Source: Micromonospora_G sp044901685
Lineage (GTDB): Bacteria > Actinomycetota > Actinomycetes > Mycobacteriales > Micromonosporaceae
Assembly (NCBI RefSeq): GCF_044901685.1
Contig: NZ_JBJDPS010000001.1
Coordinates: 744,001 to 808,000, forward strand
Reading direction: 5' to 3'
Length of the DNA stretch: 64,000 bases
Part shown: piece by piece, positions 25,633-34,424 of the stretch
Layout of the letters: each line of letters opens with the position of its first letter
How positions within the stretch are numbered: the first letter of the stretch is position 1
Notes under the pieces: model-generated
Told to the model about the DNA's origin: nothing
The model's input: the letters and a program-made list of their open reading frames with translations, nothing else
Database searches by the model: none
Position numbers and translations under genes: made by a program

Positions 25633-26688
25633 ATGCACGCCGTGCGCGCGGTGGTGTTCGACGAGTACGGCGGTCGGCCCGAGGTCCGTACGGTGCCCGA
25701 CCCGCGTCCGCCGGTCGACGGGATCGTGGTCCGGGTCGAGGCCACCGGCCTGTGTCGCAGCGACTGGCACGGGTGGCAGGGGCACGATCCGGACGTACGG
25801 GTGCCGCACGTGCCCGGTCACGAGTTCGCCGGGGTGGTCGCCGAGGTCGGCGCGCAGGTCACCGGCGTACGGGTGGGCGACCGGGTGACGGCACCGTTTG
25901 TCTACGGCTGTGGTCGGTGCGCCGAGTGTCTCGCCGGGCAGCAGCAGGTCTGCGCCGCCCAGACCCAGCCCGGTTTCACCCAGTGGGGATCGTTCGCCGA
26001 GTACGTGGTGGTCGACCACGCCCCGGTGAACCTGGTGCCCCTGCCCGACGAGGTCGACTATCCGGTGGCGGCGGCCCTCGGCTGCCGGTTCGCCACCGCC
26101 TTCCGGGCCGTGGTCGGCCAGGGCCGGGTGGCGGCCGGTGAATGGGTGGCGGTCTACGGCTGTGGGGGAGTGGGCCTGAGCGCGATCATGATCGCGGCGG
26201 CCGGCGGCGCCCGGGTGGTGGCGGTCGACCTGGCCGAGCCGGCGCTCGCCCTGGCCCGCGAGTGCGGCGCCGCCGCCACCGTGAACGTCGCCGGACTGGC
26301 CGGACCGGCATCGGTCGCCGAGGCCGTACGCGACCTCACCGAAGGCGGTGCACACCTGTCGGTGGACGCGCTGGGCAGCCACGACACCTGCGTGGCGGGG
26401 ATCCGGAGCCTGCGTCGACGGGGTCGGCACGTCCAGGTCGGGCTGCTGCCGGCCGTACTCGGCGCACCGGCGCTGCCGATGGACCTGGTGATCGGCGCCG
26501 AACTCGAGATACGCGGCAGCCACGGCATGGCCGCGCACGCGTACCCCGCGCTGTTGGGTCTGATCACCGGCGGGGTGCTGGACCCGGCCCGCCTGGTCAC
26601 CCGGACCCTGACCCTGGACGAGGCGCCGGAGGCGCTGACCATGATGGACCGACCGGGCAACGCCGGCATCCGCCTCATCCGACCCTGA
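25633..26688 (+). CDS. Zinc-dependent alcohol dehydrogenase (MDR superfamily)
   Basis: A 351-residue medium-chain dehydrogenase/reductase. Catalytic zinc ligands are seen in GLCRSDWHGW (Cys) and PGHEFAG (His-Glu). The structural-zinc loop GCGRCAECLAGQQQVC supplies four Cys. The nucleotide fold is GCGGVGLSAIMIAAAGGARVVAVDLAE, with the Asp at the end of beta2 favouring NAD(H). The C-terminal part QVGLLPAVLG and MDLVIGAELEIRGSHGM is typical of the zinc-type members. It is cytoplasmic and oxidises or reduces an unknown alcohol/aldehyde pair. It may be co-transcribed with the acetyltransferase 55 bp downstream. Confidence 0.88.
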   Translation: MHAVRAVVFDEYGGRPEVRTVPDPRPPVDGIVVRVEATGLCRSDWHGWQGHDPDVRVPHVPGHEFAGVVAEVGAQVTGVRVGDRVTAPFVYGCGRCAECLAGQQQVCAAQTQPGFTQWGSFAEYVVVDHAPVNLVPLPDEVDYPVAAALGCRFATAFRAVVGQGRVAAGEWVAVYGCGGVGLSAIMIAAAGGARVVAVDLAEPALALARECGAAATVNVAGLAGPASVAEAVRDLTEGGAHLSVDALGSHDTCVAGIRSLRRRGRHVQVGLLPAVLGAPALPMDLVIGAELEIRGSHGMAAHAYPALLGLITGGVLDPARLVTRTLTLDEAPEALTMMDRPGNAGIRLIRP

Positions 26689-26743
26689 CCCGCCCCTCGG
26701 GTCCCGCCGGCCCGGGGCGGCGGCCGACGAACGGAGCGACCCG

Positions 26744-27217
26744 ATGCGGCTCCCCGAGCGGTGGACGATCGAGACCCGGCCGTGGGACGACCCGGCGGGC
26801 CGGGAGCTGCGGGAGCGGCAACGCGCCGAGCTCGACGCGCGGTACGGCACCGACGACCACGAGCCCGGTACGCCGCCGACCGAGTCCGACGTCGAGGTCT
26901 TCGTGGTCGCCCTCGACGCCGCCACCACCGCCCCGATCGGCTGCGGCGCGCTGCGCCGGCTCGACCCGGCCACGGCGGAGATCAAGCGGATGTACGTCGT
27001 CCCGGACGCGCGCGGGTCCGGTGTCGCCACCGGCCTGCTCCGGGCACTGGAGTCGGCCGCCGCCGGGGCCGGGTGGACCACACTGCGGCTCGAGACCGGC
27101 ACCGCCCAGCCGGAGGCGCAGCGCTTCTACCAGCGGGAGGGCTACCACCCGATCCCCGCCTTCGGCCCGTACGTCGGGTCGGAGCTGTCGCTCTGCTACG
27201 AGCGCCGGCTGGGCTGA
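26744..27217 (+). CDS. GNAT-family N-acetyltransferase
   Basis: A 157-residue single-domain protein. The acetyl-CoA pyrophosphate-binding signature reads MYVVPDARGSGVATGLLRALE, preceded by the beta4 strand AEIKRMYV, and the C-terminal part LRLETGTAQPEAQRFYQREGYHPI is the usual GNAT motif B with its conserved Tyr. The acceptor is unknown; small-molecule amines are most common in this branch. Start ATG 26744 has GGAGCGA upstream. Downstream, 196 bp of lower G+C sequence precede the amidase gene. Confidence 0.87.
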   Translation: MRLPERWTIETRPWDDPAGRELRERQRAELDARYGTDDHEPGTPPTESDVEVFVVALDAATTAPIGCGALRRLDPATAEIKRMYVVPDARGSGVATGLLRALESAAAGAGWTTLRLETGTAQPEAQRFYQREGYHPIPAFGPYVGSELSLCYERRLG

Positions 27218-27413
27218 CCCGAGCGACCCGCCGAATCCACTGTGGATTGACGGGAAAGCCGCTACGGGCAAGCAAAATCGTTTACCGAGTGGCAATCTCT
27301 GTGTCGCACGACCACAACAGCGGGATCGTGTGCTTCTCCGAGATCGACATCGTCTCGAGATCCGTTCCGCGCCCGGCCCCCACCGGGCGCGGCCCCATCG
27401 AAGGGTCGTACAG

Positions 27414-29039
27414 GTGCGTCTAACCCTTGCGCTGCCCCGGCCGCGACACGCGTCCCGGCTCGCCCTGCTCACCGCCGTCGCCGCGGTCACCGTCGCGGTC
27501 GTCGCCGCGTCCCTCGGCAGCACCCCCACCGAGGCCACCGGCCGGCACCGGCCGTTCCCGATCGACCTGGAGCGCGCCAGCATCCCGCAGTTGCGGGCGG
27601 CGCTGGACGCCCGACGGGTCACCTCCGAGGAGCTTGTCGACGCGTACCTGGAACGGATCCGGGCGCTCAACAGCAACGGTCCCGGACTGAACGCGGTCCG
27701 GGTGCTCACCCGGGACTCGGTCGAGCAGGCCCGGCAGGCCGACGCCGACCGCCGCAAGGGCCGCGCCCGTGGCCCGATGCACGGCATCCCGGTGCTGGTG
27801 AAGGACAACATCGACGTCCGGGGGCTGCCGACGACGGCCGGTGCGCTGGCGCTCGCCGACTCGTACCCGTCGAAGGACGCCTTCCTGGTCACCCGGTTGC
27901 GGGCGGCCGGCGCGATCATCCTGGGCAAGACCAACCTGACCGAGTTCGCGAACTTCACCACCAACGGCATGCCGTCGGGTTACAGCGGCCTGGGCGGCCA
28001 GGTGCTCAACCCGTACGACGTGAGCCAGACGCCGAGCGGCTCCAGCTCCGGATCGGGTTCCGCCGCTGCCGCCGCCCTCGCCGCCGTCACCGTCGGCACC
28101 GAGACCTCCGGCTCGATCCTCAGCCCCTCGGCGGCGAACTCGCTGGTCGGGGTGAAGCCGACGGTCGGCCTGGTGAGCCGGACCGGGGTGGTCCCGATCG
28201 CCGCCAGTCAGGACACCGCCGGCCCGATGACCCGCTCGGTGTACGACGCCGCCGCGCTCCTCACCGCCCTCACCGGGATCGACCCGGAGGACCCGATCAC
28301 CTCCACCAGCGGCGGCGTGGTCGGCACCGACTACACCCGGGTGCTCTCCACCACCGCGCTCGCCGGTAAGCGGATCGGGGTGGCGAGCACCCCCACCGGC
28401 AACCAGGGGATCGTGTTCAACGAGGCACTGGACGTGCTCCGGGCCCGTGGCGCCACCGTCGTTCCGGTCACGGTGAGCACCGGTGGCCTGCCGCCGGGCA
28501 TCCTCGACTACGAGTTCAAGCGGGACCTGAACGCGTACCTGGCCCGGCTGCCGCGCAGCGCGCCGATGGACACCCTGGACGACGTGGTCCGGTACAACCT
28601 GGCCCACGCGGCCGAGGGCACGATCAAGTTCGGTCAGACCCAACTGGTCACCTCGAACGACATCGATCTGACCGACCCGGTGGCGAAGGCGGCGTACGAG
28701 ACCAACCGGGACACCGGCATCGCCACCGCCCGGGACCGGATCGACTCGGTGCTGCGGGCACAGACCCTGGACGCGATCGTCTTCGTCGGCAGCGGCTCCG
28801 CCGGCATCGGCGCCCGCGCCCAGTACCCGTCGGTCGCGGTCCCGATCGGGTACGACCCGGCGAACGGCCGCCCGGTCGGCATGACCTTCCTGGGCACCGC
28901 CTACACCGAGGCGTCCCTGCTGGCGCTCGCCTACGACTACGAGCAGGCGTCGAGGAAGTGGCTGCCGCCGTCGCAGGTGAACCCGTCACTGTTCCGGTGC
29001 AGCTCGCTGGAGCGCCGCGGCACCACCTGCGCCCCCTGA
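27414..29039 (+). CDS. Secreted amidase (amidase signature family)
   Basis: A 541-residue enzyme with a Sec-type signal (basic RPRHAS, hydrophobic LALLTAVAAVTVAVVAA) and the amidase-signature triad: Lys130 in VLVKDNI, a cis-Ser in SGSSSGSGSA (about Ser210) and nucleophile Ser234 in GTETSGSI. These enzymes hydrolyse carboxamides; an extracellular role in nutrient scavenging or cell-wall/peptide amide cleavage is plausible. GTG 27414 is chosen because GAAGGG lies about 9 nt upstream and it starts exactly at the signal peptide. The frame is open for another 1.2 kb upstream, but only through other genes. The same GAAGGGTCGTA leader occurs before the secreted protein at 32561. Confidence 0.87.
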   Translation: MRLTLALPRPRHASRLALLTAVAAVTVAVVAASLGSTPTEATGRHRPFPIDLERASIPQLRAALDARRVTSEELVDAYLERIRALNSNGPGLNAVRVLTRDSVEQARQADADRRKGRARGPMHGIPVLVKDNIDVRGLPTTAGALALADSYPSKDAFLVTRLRAAGAIILGKTNLTEFANFTTNGMPSGYSGLGGQVLNPYDVSQTPSGSSSGSGSAAAAALAAVTVGTETSGSILSPSAANSLVGVKPTVGLVSRTGVVPIAASQDTAGPMTRSVYDAAALLTALTGIDPEDPITSTSGGVVGTDYTRVLSTTALAGKRIGVASTPTGNQGIVFNEALDVLRARGATVVPVTVSTGGLPPGILDYEFKRDLNAYLARLPRSAPMDTLDDVVRYNLAHAAEGTIKFGQTQLVTSNDIDLTDPVAKAAYETNRDTGIATARDRIDSVLRAQTLDAIVFVGSGSAGIGARAQYPSVAVPIGYDPANGRPVGMTFLGTAYTEASLLALAYDYEQASRKWLPPSQVNPSLFRCSSLERRGTTCAP

Positions 29040-29080
29040 TCATCCGTCCCTGATCATCCGTTTCTGATCAACCGCTGCGC

Positions 29081-29123
29081 GATCGGCCCCGCCGACACCC
29101 TCCCGGTGTCCGCGGGGCCGATC
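29081..29123. terminator. Bidirectional hairpin terminator
   Basis: A 12-bp perfect outer stem (29081-29092 with 29112-29123, GATCGGCCCCGC), one C/C mismatch, then a 6-bp inner stem (GACACC/GGTGTC) and a 5-nt loop. It lies between the convergent amidase and tetR genes. No T-run follows, as is usual in high-G+C actinomycetes. Confidence 0.85.
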
Positions 29124-29214
29124 CTGTCCGCGGCCAGCGGTCGCCCATGCCGGGGCAGCCGTCCTCTCGCTGGCGCCGATTGCCCTCGCTGGCGTCGGTG
29201 ATCTGTCGACGACG

Positions 29215-29252
29215 TACACGAAAGAACATGTGAGTACACGTTCTTTCGTGTA
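29215..29252. promoter_or_regulatory. 13-bp perfect inverted repeat, AT-rich
   Basis: Arms TACACGAAAGAAC at 29215-29227 and its exact complement at 29240-29252 are separated by 12 nt. It could be a second terminator for the tetR gene ending at 29316, or a protein-binding palindrome. The low G+C and wide spacer fit a binding site as well as a hairpin, so the role is open. Confidence 0.55.
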
Positions 29253-29315
29253 GAGAAATTCGACGTTGTCGCTTCCGGCACGGCCGCCCCGGCGCGCTTC
29301 GGTCGTCGCCCCGGG

Positions 29316-29927
29316 TCAGGCGGGTCGGGCGGGTGCCAGGAGTCCGTGGAACAGGTCACGTAGCGGCCCGACGAGATCCTGTTCGCCCGCCGAGCCGAGC
29401 GGTTCCAGCGCCGTGGACGACCGGAGCAGGGCGATGCCGAAGGCGGCGGCGAGCGCGACCTGGGCGCGAAGGATGAGCCGGTCGGCTTCGGCGTCCTCGG
29501 GTCGCCAGCTGGCGGTCGCCGCCAGGCGTTCGGCGAAGGTGCGCAGGGTGTCGAGCCGGATCTGTTCGGCGCGCTCGTCGCCCGACGTGCGCAGCAGGAG
29601 CAACAGCCGACTCGGGGGCATGTCGCTGGTGTCGCCGGTGAGCTGCCGGGCGATGGCGTACGGCACCTGGTCGAGGGTCACGTCCTCGTCGACGGAACGG
29701 CCCAGTTCGTCGACGGCGCCGGTGAGAGATGCCCGGAAAAGGCCCTCTTTCGAGCTGAAATACCGGTTTATCAGTGCGACGTTGACGCCGGCCTCGTCGG
29801 CGATGTCCCGCACGGTGGTGGCGGCGTAGCCGTCGTAGGCGAAACGGCGGCGGGCGGCGTCCAGCAGGAGTTGGCGGGTGCCGGCGGCGTCACGGCGGCG
29901 GGCGGGCTGGGGGGCGGGCGTTGTCAT
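29316..29927 (-). CDS. TetR-family transcriptional repressor
   Basis: A 203-residue regulator. The N-terminal helix-turn-helix reads TVRDIADEAGVNVALINRYFSSKEGLF, followed by an all-helical ligand/dimer domain. The start at 29927 is chosen over an upstream in-frame ATG (30083) because GAAAGGAAG sits just upstream of MTTPAPQ and because the longer form would run through the operators and promoter. It is divergent from the DHA2-type exporter; two operator-like sites lie between them, so it most likely represses both genes until the exporter substrate binds. Confidence 0.9.
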   Translation of the reverse strand: MTTPAPQPARRRDAAGTRQLLLDAARRRFAYDGYAATTVRDIADEAGVNVALINRYFSSKEGLFRASLTGAVDELGRSVDEDVTLDQVPYAIARQLTGDTSDMPPSRLLLLLRTSGDERAEQIRLDTLRTFAERLAATASWRPEDAEADRLILRAQVALAAAFGIALLRSSTALEPLGSAGEQDLVGPLRDLFHGLLAPARPA

Positions 29928-29970
29928 GGCTTCCTTTCGGTCCGTTACCAGGGTAGTGGCCGCCGAGTGT

Positions 29971-30037
29971 GATGTAAACAATCGTTGACTTGGTCGCCGG
30001 ACGGGGCATACTGGGCAAGTCAGCAACTGTTTACATC
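29971..30037. promoter_or_regulatory. Pair of TetR operator-like sites in divergent promoter
   Basis: GATGTAAACAATCGTTGAC (29971-29989) and GTCAGCAACTGTTTACATC (30019-30037) are near-perfect inverted copies of each other, 29 bp apart. Each is itself an imperfect palindrome of the form GT-AAC-4-GTT-AC. One lies on the tetR side and the other 17 bp before the exporter ATG, so binding could shut both promoters. Confidence 0.75.
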
Positions 30038-30053
30038 TAGCTTCGAGGAACTC

Positions 30054-31587
30054 ATGACACAAACCATCGAGGAGCCGGCTCACCTCGGCTCCGACGCGGG
30101 CGTGGGTCGGCCCACCGGGCGATCCGCCAACAACGCCCTCCTGGTGGTGTACCTGTCGTTGGGCGGCCTGGCGTTCGCGGTTCTCCAGTCACTGGTGGCG
30201 CCCGCCATGTCGACCATCGCCCAACACCTGAACGTCTCGACCGGGGACATCAGCTGGATCCTCACGGCGTACCTGCTCTCGGCCTCGGTCCTGACCCCCA
30301 TCCTCGGCCGGCTCGGCGACATGGTGGGCAAGCGCCGGGTCCTGATCGGGGTCCTGGCCACCCTTGCCGTGGGCACCCTGCTCGCCGCCCTGGCCACGAA
30401 CCTGACCGTGCTGATCGTCGCCCGCGCGCTCCAGGGCGCTGCCGGGGCGATCCTGCCGCTGTCGATCGGCATCGTCCGCGACGAGCTGCCCCGGGAACGG
30501 GTCGGCGTCACCGTCGGCCTGCTGTCGGCGATCTTCGGGGTCGGCGCCGGTGTCGGCATCGTCGGCGCCGGTCCGATCGTGGAGCACCTCTCCTGGCACT
30601 GGCTCTTCTGGTTGCCGCTGGTGCTCGTCGTCGTCGCCCTGCTCGGCGCCGTCTTCGGCATGCGTGAGTCGCCGGTACGCACACCCGGGCGCCTCGACGT
30701 GCTCGGCGCGGCGATCCTGTCGGTCTCGCTGGTGTCGCTGCTGCTGGCGATCAGCAAGGGCCAGAGCTGGGGCTGGGGCGCGGCGAACACCGTCGGCCTG
30801 CTCGCGCTCGGCGCGGTCGCGCTGGTCGCGTTCGTCCTGGTCGAACTCCGGGTCCGGGAGCCGCTGATCGACATGCGGCTGATGCGGATCCGTGGCGTGT
30901 GGGCCACCGACCTGGTCGCCCTGATCCTCGGTTTTGCCATGTTCGGGACCTTCCTGCTCGTCCCGACGTTGCTCCAGCTCCCCGCCGCCACCGGGTACGG
31001 TTTCGGCAAGTCGGTCTCCGAGGCGGGACTGTTCCTGCTGCCCACCGTCCTGATGATGGTGGTCTTCGGCCCGCTCGCCGGGTCGCTGGACCGCCGGTAC
31101 GGCCCCAAGGTGCCGATGTTCCTCGGTGCCGTCGCGGTTGTCGTGGCGTTCGCGTTGCCCGCGCTCGCGCACGACGCCGTCTGGCAGGTGCTCGCCTCCG
31201 GCGTCCTCACCGGGGCCGGCATCGGCCTCGCCTTCGCGGCGATGTCCAACGCCATCATCGAGAGTGTTCCGGCCGCGCAGACCGGTGAGGCCACCGGTGT
31301 CAACACCATCGCCCGGACCATCGGCAGCAGCGTCGGCACCGCCGTCGTCGCGGCCGTCATCTCGTCCAGGAGCACCGCGCGGGGCCTGCCCACCGACGCG
31401 GCGTTCACCTCCGGGTTCTGGGTCTGCGCGGGGGTGGCCGTGCTCGCCGTACTGGGCCGCGCTCGTCCTGCCCTCGGCCCGGCGCCGTCACGACCAGGCC
31501 GTCGCGGCCGGCGTCGACGACCTCCCGCCCGAGCCGGTCGAGCTGCACCTGCCCCACCCGCACCGGAACGGGGTCTCGCACGCCTGA
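30054..31587 (+). CDS. DHA2-type MFS drug exporter (one-base frameshift near 3' end)
   Basis: This 14-span efflux pump has LAPAMSTIAQHL-type span 1 residues, motif A GRLGDMVGKRRVLIG, and antiporter motif C-like GVGAGVGIVGAGPI. It probably exports a hydrophobic drug using the proton gradient and is controlled by the divergent TetR. As given, the frame runs past the terminator to 31889, over the convergent cupin gene. Removing one G from GGG at 31454-31456 restores VLAVLAALVLPSARRRHDQ and a stop at 31587, giving 510 residues. The G-run suggests a sequencing error or a recent mutation. ATG 30054 has GAGGAA 5 nt upstream. Confidence 0.82.
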
Positions 31588-31612
31588 CCGGGACCGACGG
31601 GTCCGTACCGGC

Positions 31613-31650
31613 CGCGGCCGTGGCCACCACCACCGGTGGCCACGGCCGCG
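31613..31650. terminator. Perfect 16-bp hairpin terminator
   Basis: Arms 31613-31628 and 31635-31650 (CGCGGCCGTGGCCACC and its complement) enclose a 6-nt loop. It lies between the restored exporter stop (31587) and the convergent cupin stop (31663). Its position supports ending the exporter at 31587. Confidence 0.88.
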
Positions 31651-31662
31651 CGGGCGTCGGTG

Positions 31663-32307
31663 TCAGTGCTCGCCGGTCACCAGGTAGGTCAGCTCGACCA
31701 GCCGGAACGTGTGCGGGGCGGTCGAGTCGGCGGCGAACTCGTGGATCTCCCCGGGCGCGAGATAGTGGACGCCGTCCTGTTCGGGGTGGGACAGGCCGAT
31801 CACGACCGACGGGACGTGTCCCGCCCGCCAGCGGTGCCGGGCACCGGGTGCGACCTCGACGCCGAGGACGCGTACCTCGTCGTCGGTGAAGACCTCGGCG
31901 GCGTCGAGACCGTCGGTCTCGGCGGGCAGCGGGGACAGCCCCGGATCGGGTACGCCGGACGCCTCCTCGCCGAGGTCGAGCAGCTCAACGATCCGGTTGC
32001 GGTAGTTGGCGTCGCCGTGGTTCGTCAGCATGTGCACCGGCGAGACCGGTCGGTGCACCACGTTGCCGACGGTCTCCGAGAGGAACCGGGGCGGGCTGCC
32101 GTCGAGCCAGTCCATCCGGCACGGTGAGGTCTCCAGGCAGAGCACCACGTACGGGTTGTGGTGCAGGTGCCAGGGCTGTGACTGCCCGGGGGCCAGCTCG
32201 ACGTCCCAGACGCGTACCCGGGGGTTGTGCAGCAGTACCCGCTGGCCGATCTCGCCCAGCGTGACCGGGGTTCCGTCCGGGGCCTGCACGATGGATCCTG
32301 CGCTCAC
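31663..32307 (-). CDS. Cupin-domain protein
   Basis: A 214-residue protein. WHLHHNPYVVLCLE carries His residues like those of cupin motif 1, and the tail has LAPGEIHEFAADS like motif 2. A second cupin-like half is visible from about residue 130 (VRVLGVEVAPGARHRWRAGHVPSVVIGL), so it may be bicupin. Reaction unknown; many are small-molecule dioxygenases, isomerases or sensor proteins. The start is set at GTG 32307 because AAGGAA stands about 6 nt upstream; an ATG at 32349 is in frame but lacks a site. It is divergent from the secreted F5/8 protein, with a 35-bp palindrome in the shared upstream region. Confidence 0.75.
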   Translation of the reverse strand: MSAGSIVQAPDGTPVTLGEIGQRVLLHNPRVRVWDVELAPGQSQPWHLHHNPYVVLCLETSPCRMDWLDGSPPRFLSETVGNVVHRPVSPVHMLTNHGDANYRNRIVELLDLGEEASGVPDPGLSPLPAETDGLDAAEVFTDDEVRVLGVEVAPGARHRWRAGHVPSVVIGLSHPEQDGVHYLAPGEIHEFAADSTAPHTFRLVELTYLVTGEH

Positions 32308-32461
32308 GTCGACTTCCTTCACCTGCCGGGGGCAACCGGCGCCCATCATCGCCCAGCCGGCCGTCGAAGATCCACCCAGGTCCCCGTGAGCCGGTGCGGA
32401 TTGGTGGCCACATTGACTCGGATCGCTGACGGTGGAACTATTTCCGAGTGGGCAGAGAAAT

Positions 32462-32496
32462 GGTCCGTTAATTCGAGTAACTCGAATTAACGGACC
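32462..32496. promoter_or_regulatory. 35-bp perfect palindrome in divergent promoter
   Basis: 17-bp arms (GGTCCGTTAATTCGAGT and its exact complement) surround a single central A at 32479. It is AT-rich against the genome and lies between two divergent starts, 155 bp from the cupin start and 65 bp from the secreted-protein start. It looks like an operator. A hairpin element is the alternative. Confidence 0.65.
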
Positions 32497-32560
32497 GCAG
32501 AAAGATGGCGATCGGCGCGCCAGTCACTCTTTCCCGGTCGAGTGAAGGGTCGTAGCAATC

Positions 32561-34414
32561 ATGCACAGCGAAAGCAGCGGCGTCAGCCGCCGAACGGCCG
32601 TGGCCGCGTGGACCACGGGCGTCGTACTGCTCGGGTCGATCGTCGTACCCGGAAGCGCCCAGGCTGCCCCGGCGGACCGTGCCGGCACCACGGACGTCGG
32701 TGCCCAGGCGGCCTGGAACCTGCTCTACTCCGAGGACTTCTCCAACCCGCTGAACCCGGGCAACGCCCCCTGGGTGCGGGAGACCCACAGCAATCCGTTC
32801 GACACCATCATGGACGACTCCGGACAGTGGTACCGCAACGACTACGGGCCGGACTGGACCACCGCCTTCAACTCCTTCGACACCTATCGGAAGGAGTTCC
32901 CGGTCGGTCAGAACGGCTGGCTCACCGCCTCCCTCTCGGCCCGCGACTGGGACAAAAATGGTGCCATCGAGGCACCGCCGTCGATCACCACCCAGGCCCA
33001 GGGCGGCGGCAACGTGGCGGTGCTCAACGTGCCCGACCACACCGGCGGTGCGATCTTCCGGCCGACCAACAAGCTGCCGTCCCAGTACCGGATCGAGTAC
33101 AAGCTCAAGACCATCGACTTCGGCGGCAAACGCAACGGCACGATCGAGTACGGTGGCCGGGTCAACGGCTACAGCACCCAGGGCTGCAAGACCCAGCACC
33201 CGTGGGGCGAGGGGTCGAACAGCCCCGGCTGGTCCGGTGACGCCTCGGTGCCCTACTGTGAGTGGCAGGACGTGCGCTCCGGCCCGTACGGCTACAACGG
33301 CTTCCACTTCCTGTCGATCGTGGACTTCGCCAACCCGGCACCCCGGAACAACCACTTCTGGCACTACCGCCGCAAGGTGCTGATGGACTCGTTCTCGCAG
33401 CACCCGGACCGGGTCGGCAGCGGCACCGGCGGCCGGGTCTGCAACTCCAACACCAACCAGTACTACAACTACCGCGACGGCAACTTCAACACCGTCAACA
33501 TGTGGATCAGCGGGCTGCCGAACTGGAACCCCGGGCCGGGCGGACTCGCCGGCAACTCCCAGTGGTTCATGACAAACTGCTCCGGCGGCGTCGCCGAGCA
33601 GCAGCTCTCCTCGGCGGCCGAGCTACAGCCCGAGTTGATGCCGAACCAGTTCTACACCTTCGCGATCGAGCGCGACGCGACCGGCTACACCCTGGAGGCC
33701 AGTGGCAACTTCGCCCGGGTCGGGCAGAAGACGATCCGCTTCCACCGGCCGTTCATCGTCAACAACGCGCCGATCTGGCACTACAACAGCGAGCCCGGCG
33801 AGTACGACGGCCGTTACAACAACAACCTGGTGCAGAACGACAACCACGGCAGCACCACCTGGCCCAACCAGTGGCCGGCCGGCTCGGCGTACCCGGACTA
33901 CTTTGTCATCGGCGACCTCTACACCAACGTCTACGAGGGCAGCGCCAGCCTGACCGACATCCGCCTCTACACGCCCGCGCCGCCGAGCACCACCAACCTC
34001 GCGCTGAACAAGCCGGCCACCGCCGACAGCCAGTGCGCGGCCAGCGAGGCGCCGGCCAAGGCGGTCAACGGAAGCTGGACCGCCGGCAACTCGGACAAGT
34101 GGTGCTCGCTCGGCGCCGCCAAGTGGCTCCGGGTCGACCTCCAGTCCAACCAGCAGGTGGGCAGGCTGGTGCTGCGGCACTCCGGTGCCGGTGGTGAGAA
34201 GCCGGCCTGGAACACCCGTGACTTCGACCTCCAGGCGAGTACGAACGGCACCACCTGGAGCACGGTCGCGGCCGTACGCGGCAACACCGCGAACGTCACC
34301 ACCCACACCTTCACCCCGGTCACCGCCCGATATCTCCGGGTGAACGTGCTCGCCCCGACCAACGACAGCGACACCGCCGCCCGGATCTTCGAGTTCGAGG
34401 CCTACACCGGCTGA
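32561..34414 (+). CDS. Secreted protein with C-terminal F5/8 type C (CBM32-like) domain
   Basis: A 617-residue exported protein. The leader has an RR pair (GVSRRTAVAAW) before a hydrophobic stretch and an AQAAP cleavage site, which fits Tat export. Residues about 50-465 form a large Trp/Tyr/Asn-rich region (LLYSEDFSNPLNPG, FGGKRNGTIEYGGRVNGY, FHFLSIVDF) that looks like a concanavalin-like glycoside-binding or hydrolase fold. I cannot name its catalytic family. Residues about 478-617 are a discoidin domain (NLALNKPATADS, WLRVDLQSNQQVGRLVLRH, ARYLRVNVL) that binds carbohydrate. It probably attacks or binds an extracellular polysaccharide; the acetyl esterase next door fits this. GAAGGG precedes the start. 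Confidence 0.75.
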   Translation: MHSESSGVSRRTAVAAWTTGVVLLGSIVVPGSAQAAPADRAGTTDVGAQAAWNLLYSEDFSNPLNPGNAPWVRETHSNPFDTIMDDSGQWYRNDYGPDWTTAFNSFDTYRKEFPVGQNGWLTASLSARDWDKNGAIEAPPSITTQAQGGGNVAVLNVPDHTGGAIFRPTNKLPSQYRIEYKLKTIDFGGKRNGTIEYGGRVNGYSTQGCKTQHPWGEGSNSPGWSGDASVPYCEWQDVRSGPYGYNGFHFLSIVDFANPAPRNNHFWHYRRKVLMDSFSQHPDRVGSGTGGRVCNSNTNQYYNYRDGNFNTVNMWISGLPNWNPGPGGLAGNSQWFMTNCSGGVAEQQLSSAAELQPELMPNQFYTFAIERDATGYTLEASGNFARVGQKTIRFHRPFIVNNAPIWHYNSEPGEYDGRYNNNLVQNDNHGSTTWPNQWPAGSAYPDYFVIGDLYTNVYEGSASLTDIRLYTPAPPSTTNLALNKPATADSQCAASEAPAKAVNGSWTAGNSDKWCSLGAAKWLRVDLQSNQQVGRLVLRHSGAGGEKPAWNTRDFDLQASTNGTTWSTVAAVRGNTANVTTHTFTPVTARYLRVNVLAPTNDSDTAARIFEFEAYTG

Positions 34415-34424
34415 GCAGTGTGCA

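Noticed and set aside
26142..27413. Long frame upstream of the amidase
   Set aside because: It is a high-G+C shadow across the dehydrogenase and acetyltransferase genes; the amidase signal peptide and ribosome site fix the start at 27414.
29716..30083. Longer TetR protein starting at 30083
   Set aside because: The extra 52 codons cross both operator sites and the exporter start; the site before 29927 is much better.
31588..31889. Extension of the DHA2 exporter to 31889
   Set aside because: It passes a perfect terminator and the antisense of the cupin gene, and the amino acid make-up (Arg/Pro/Ala) is that of a shadow frame.
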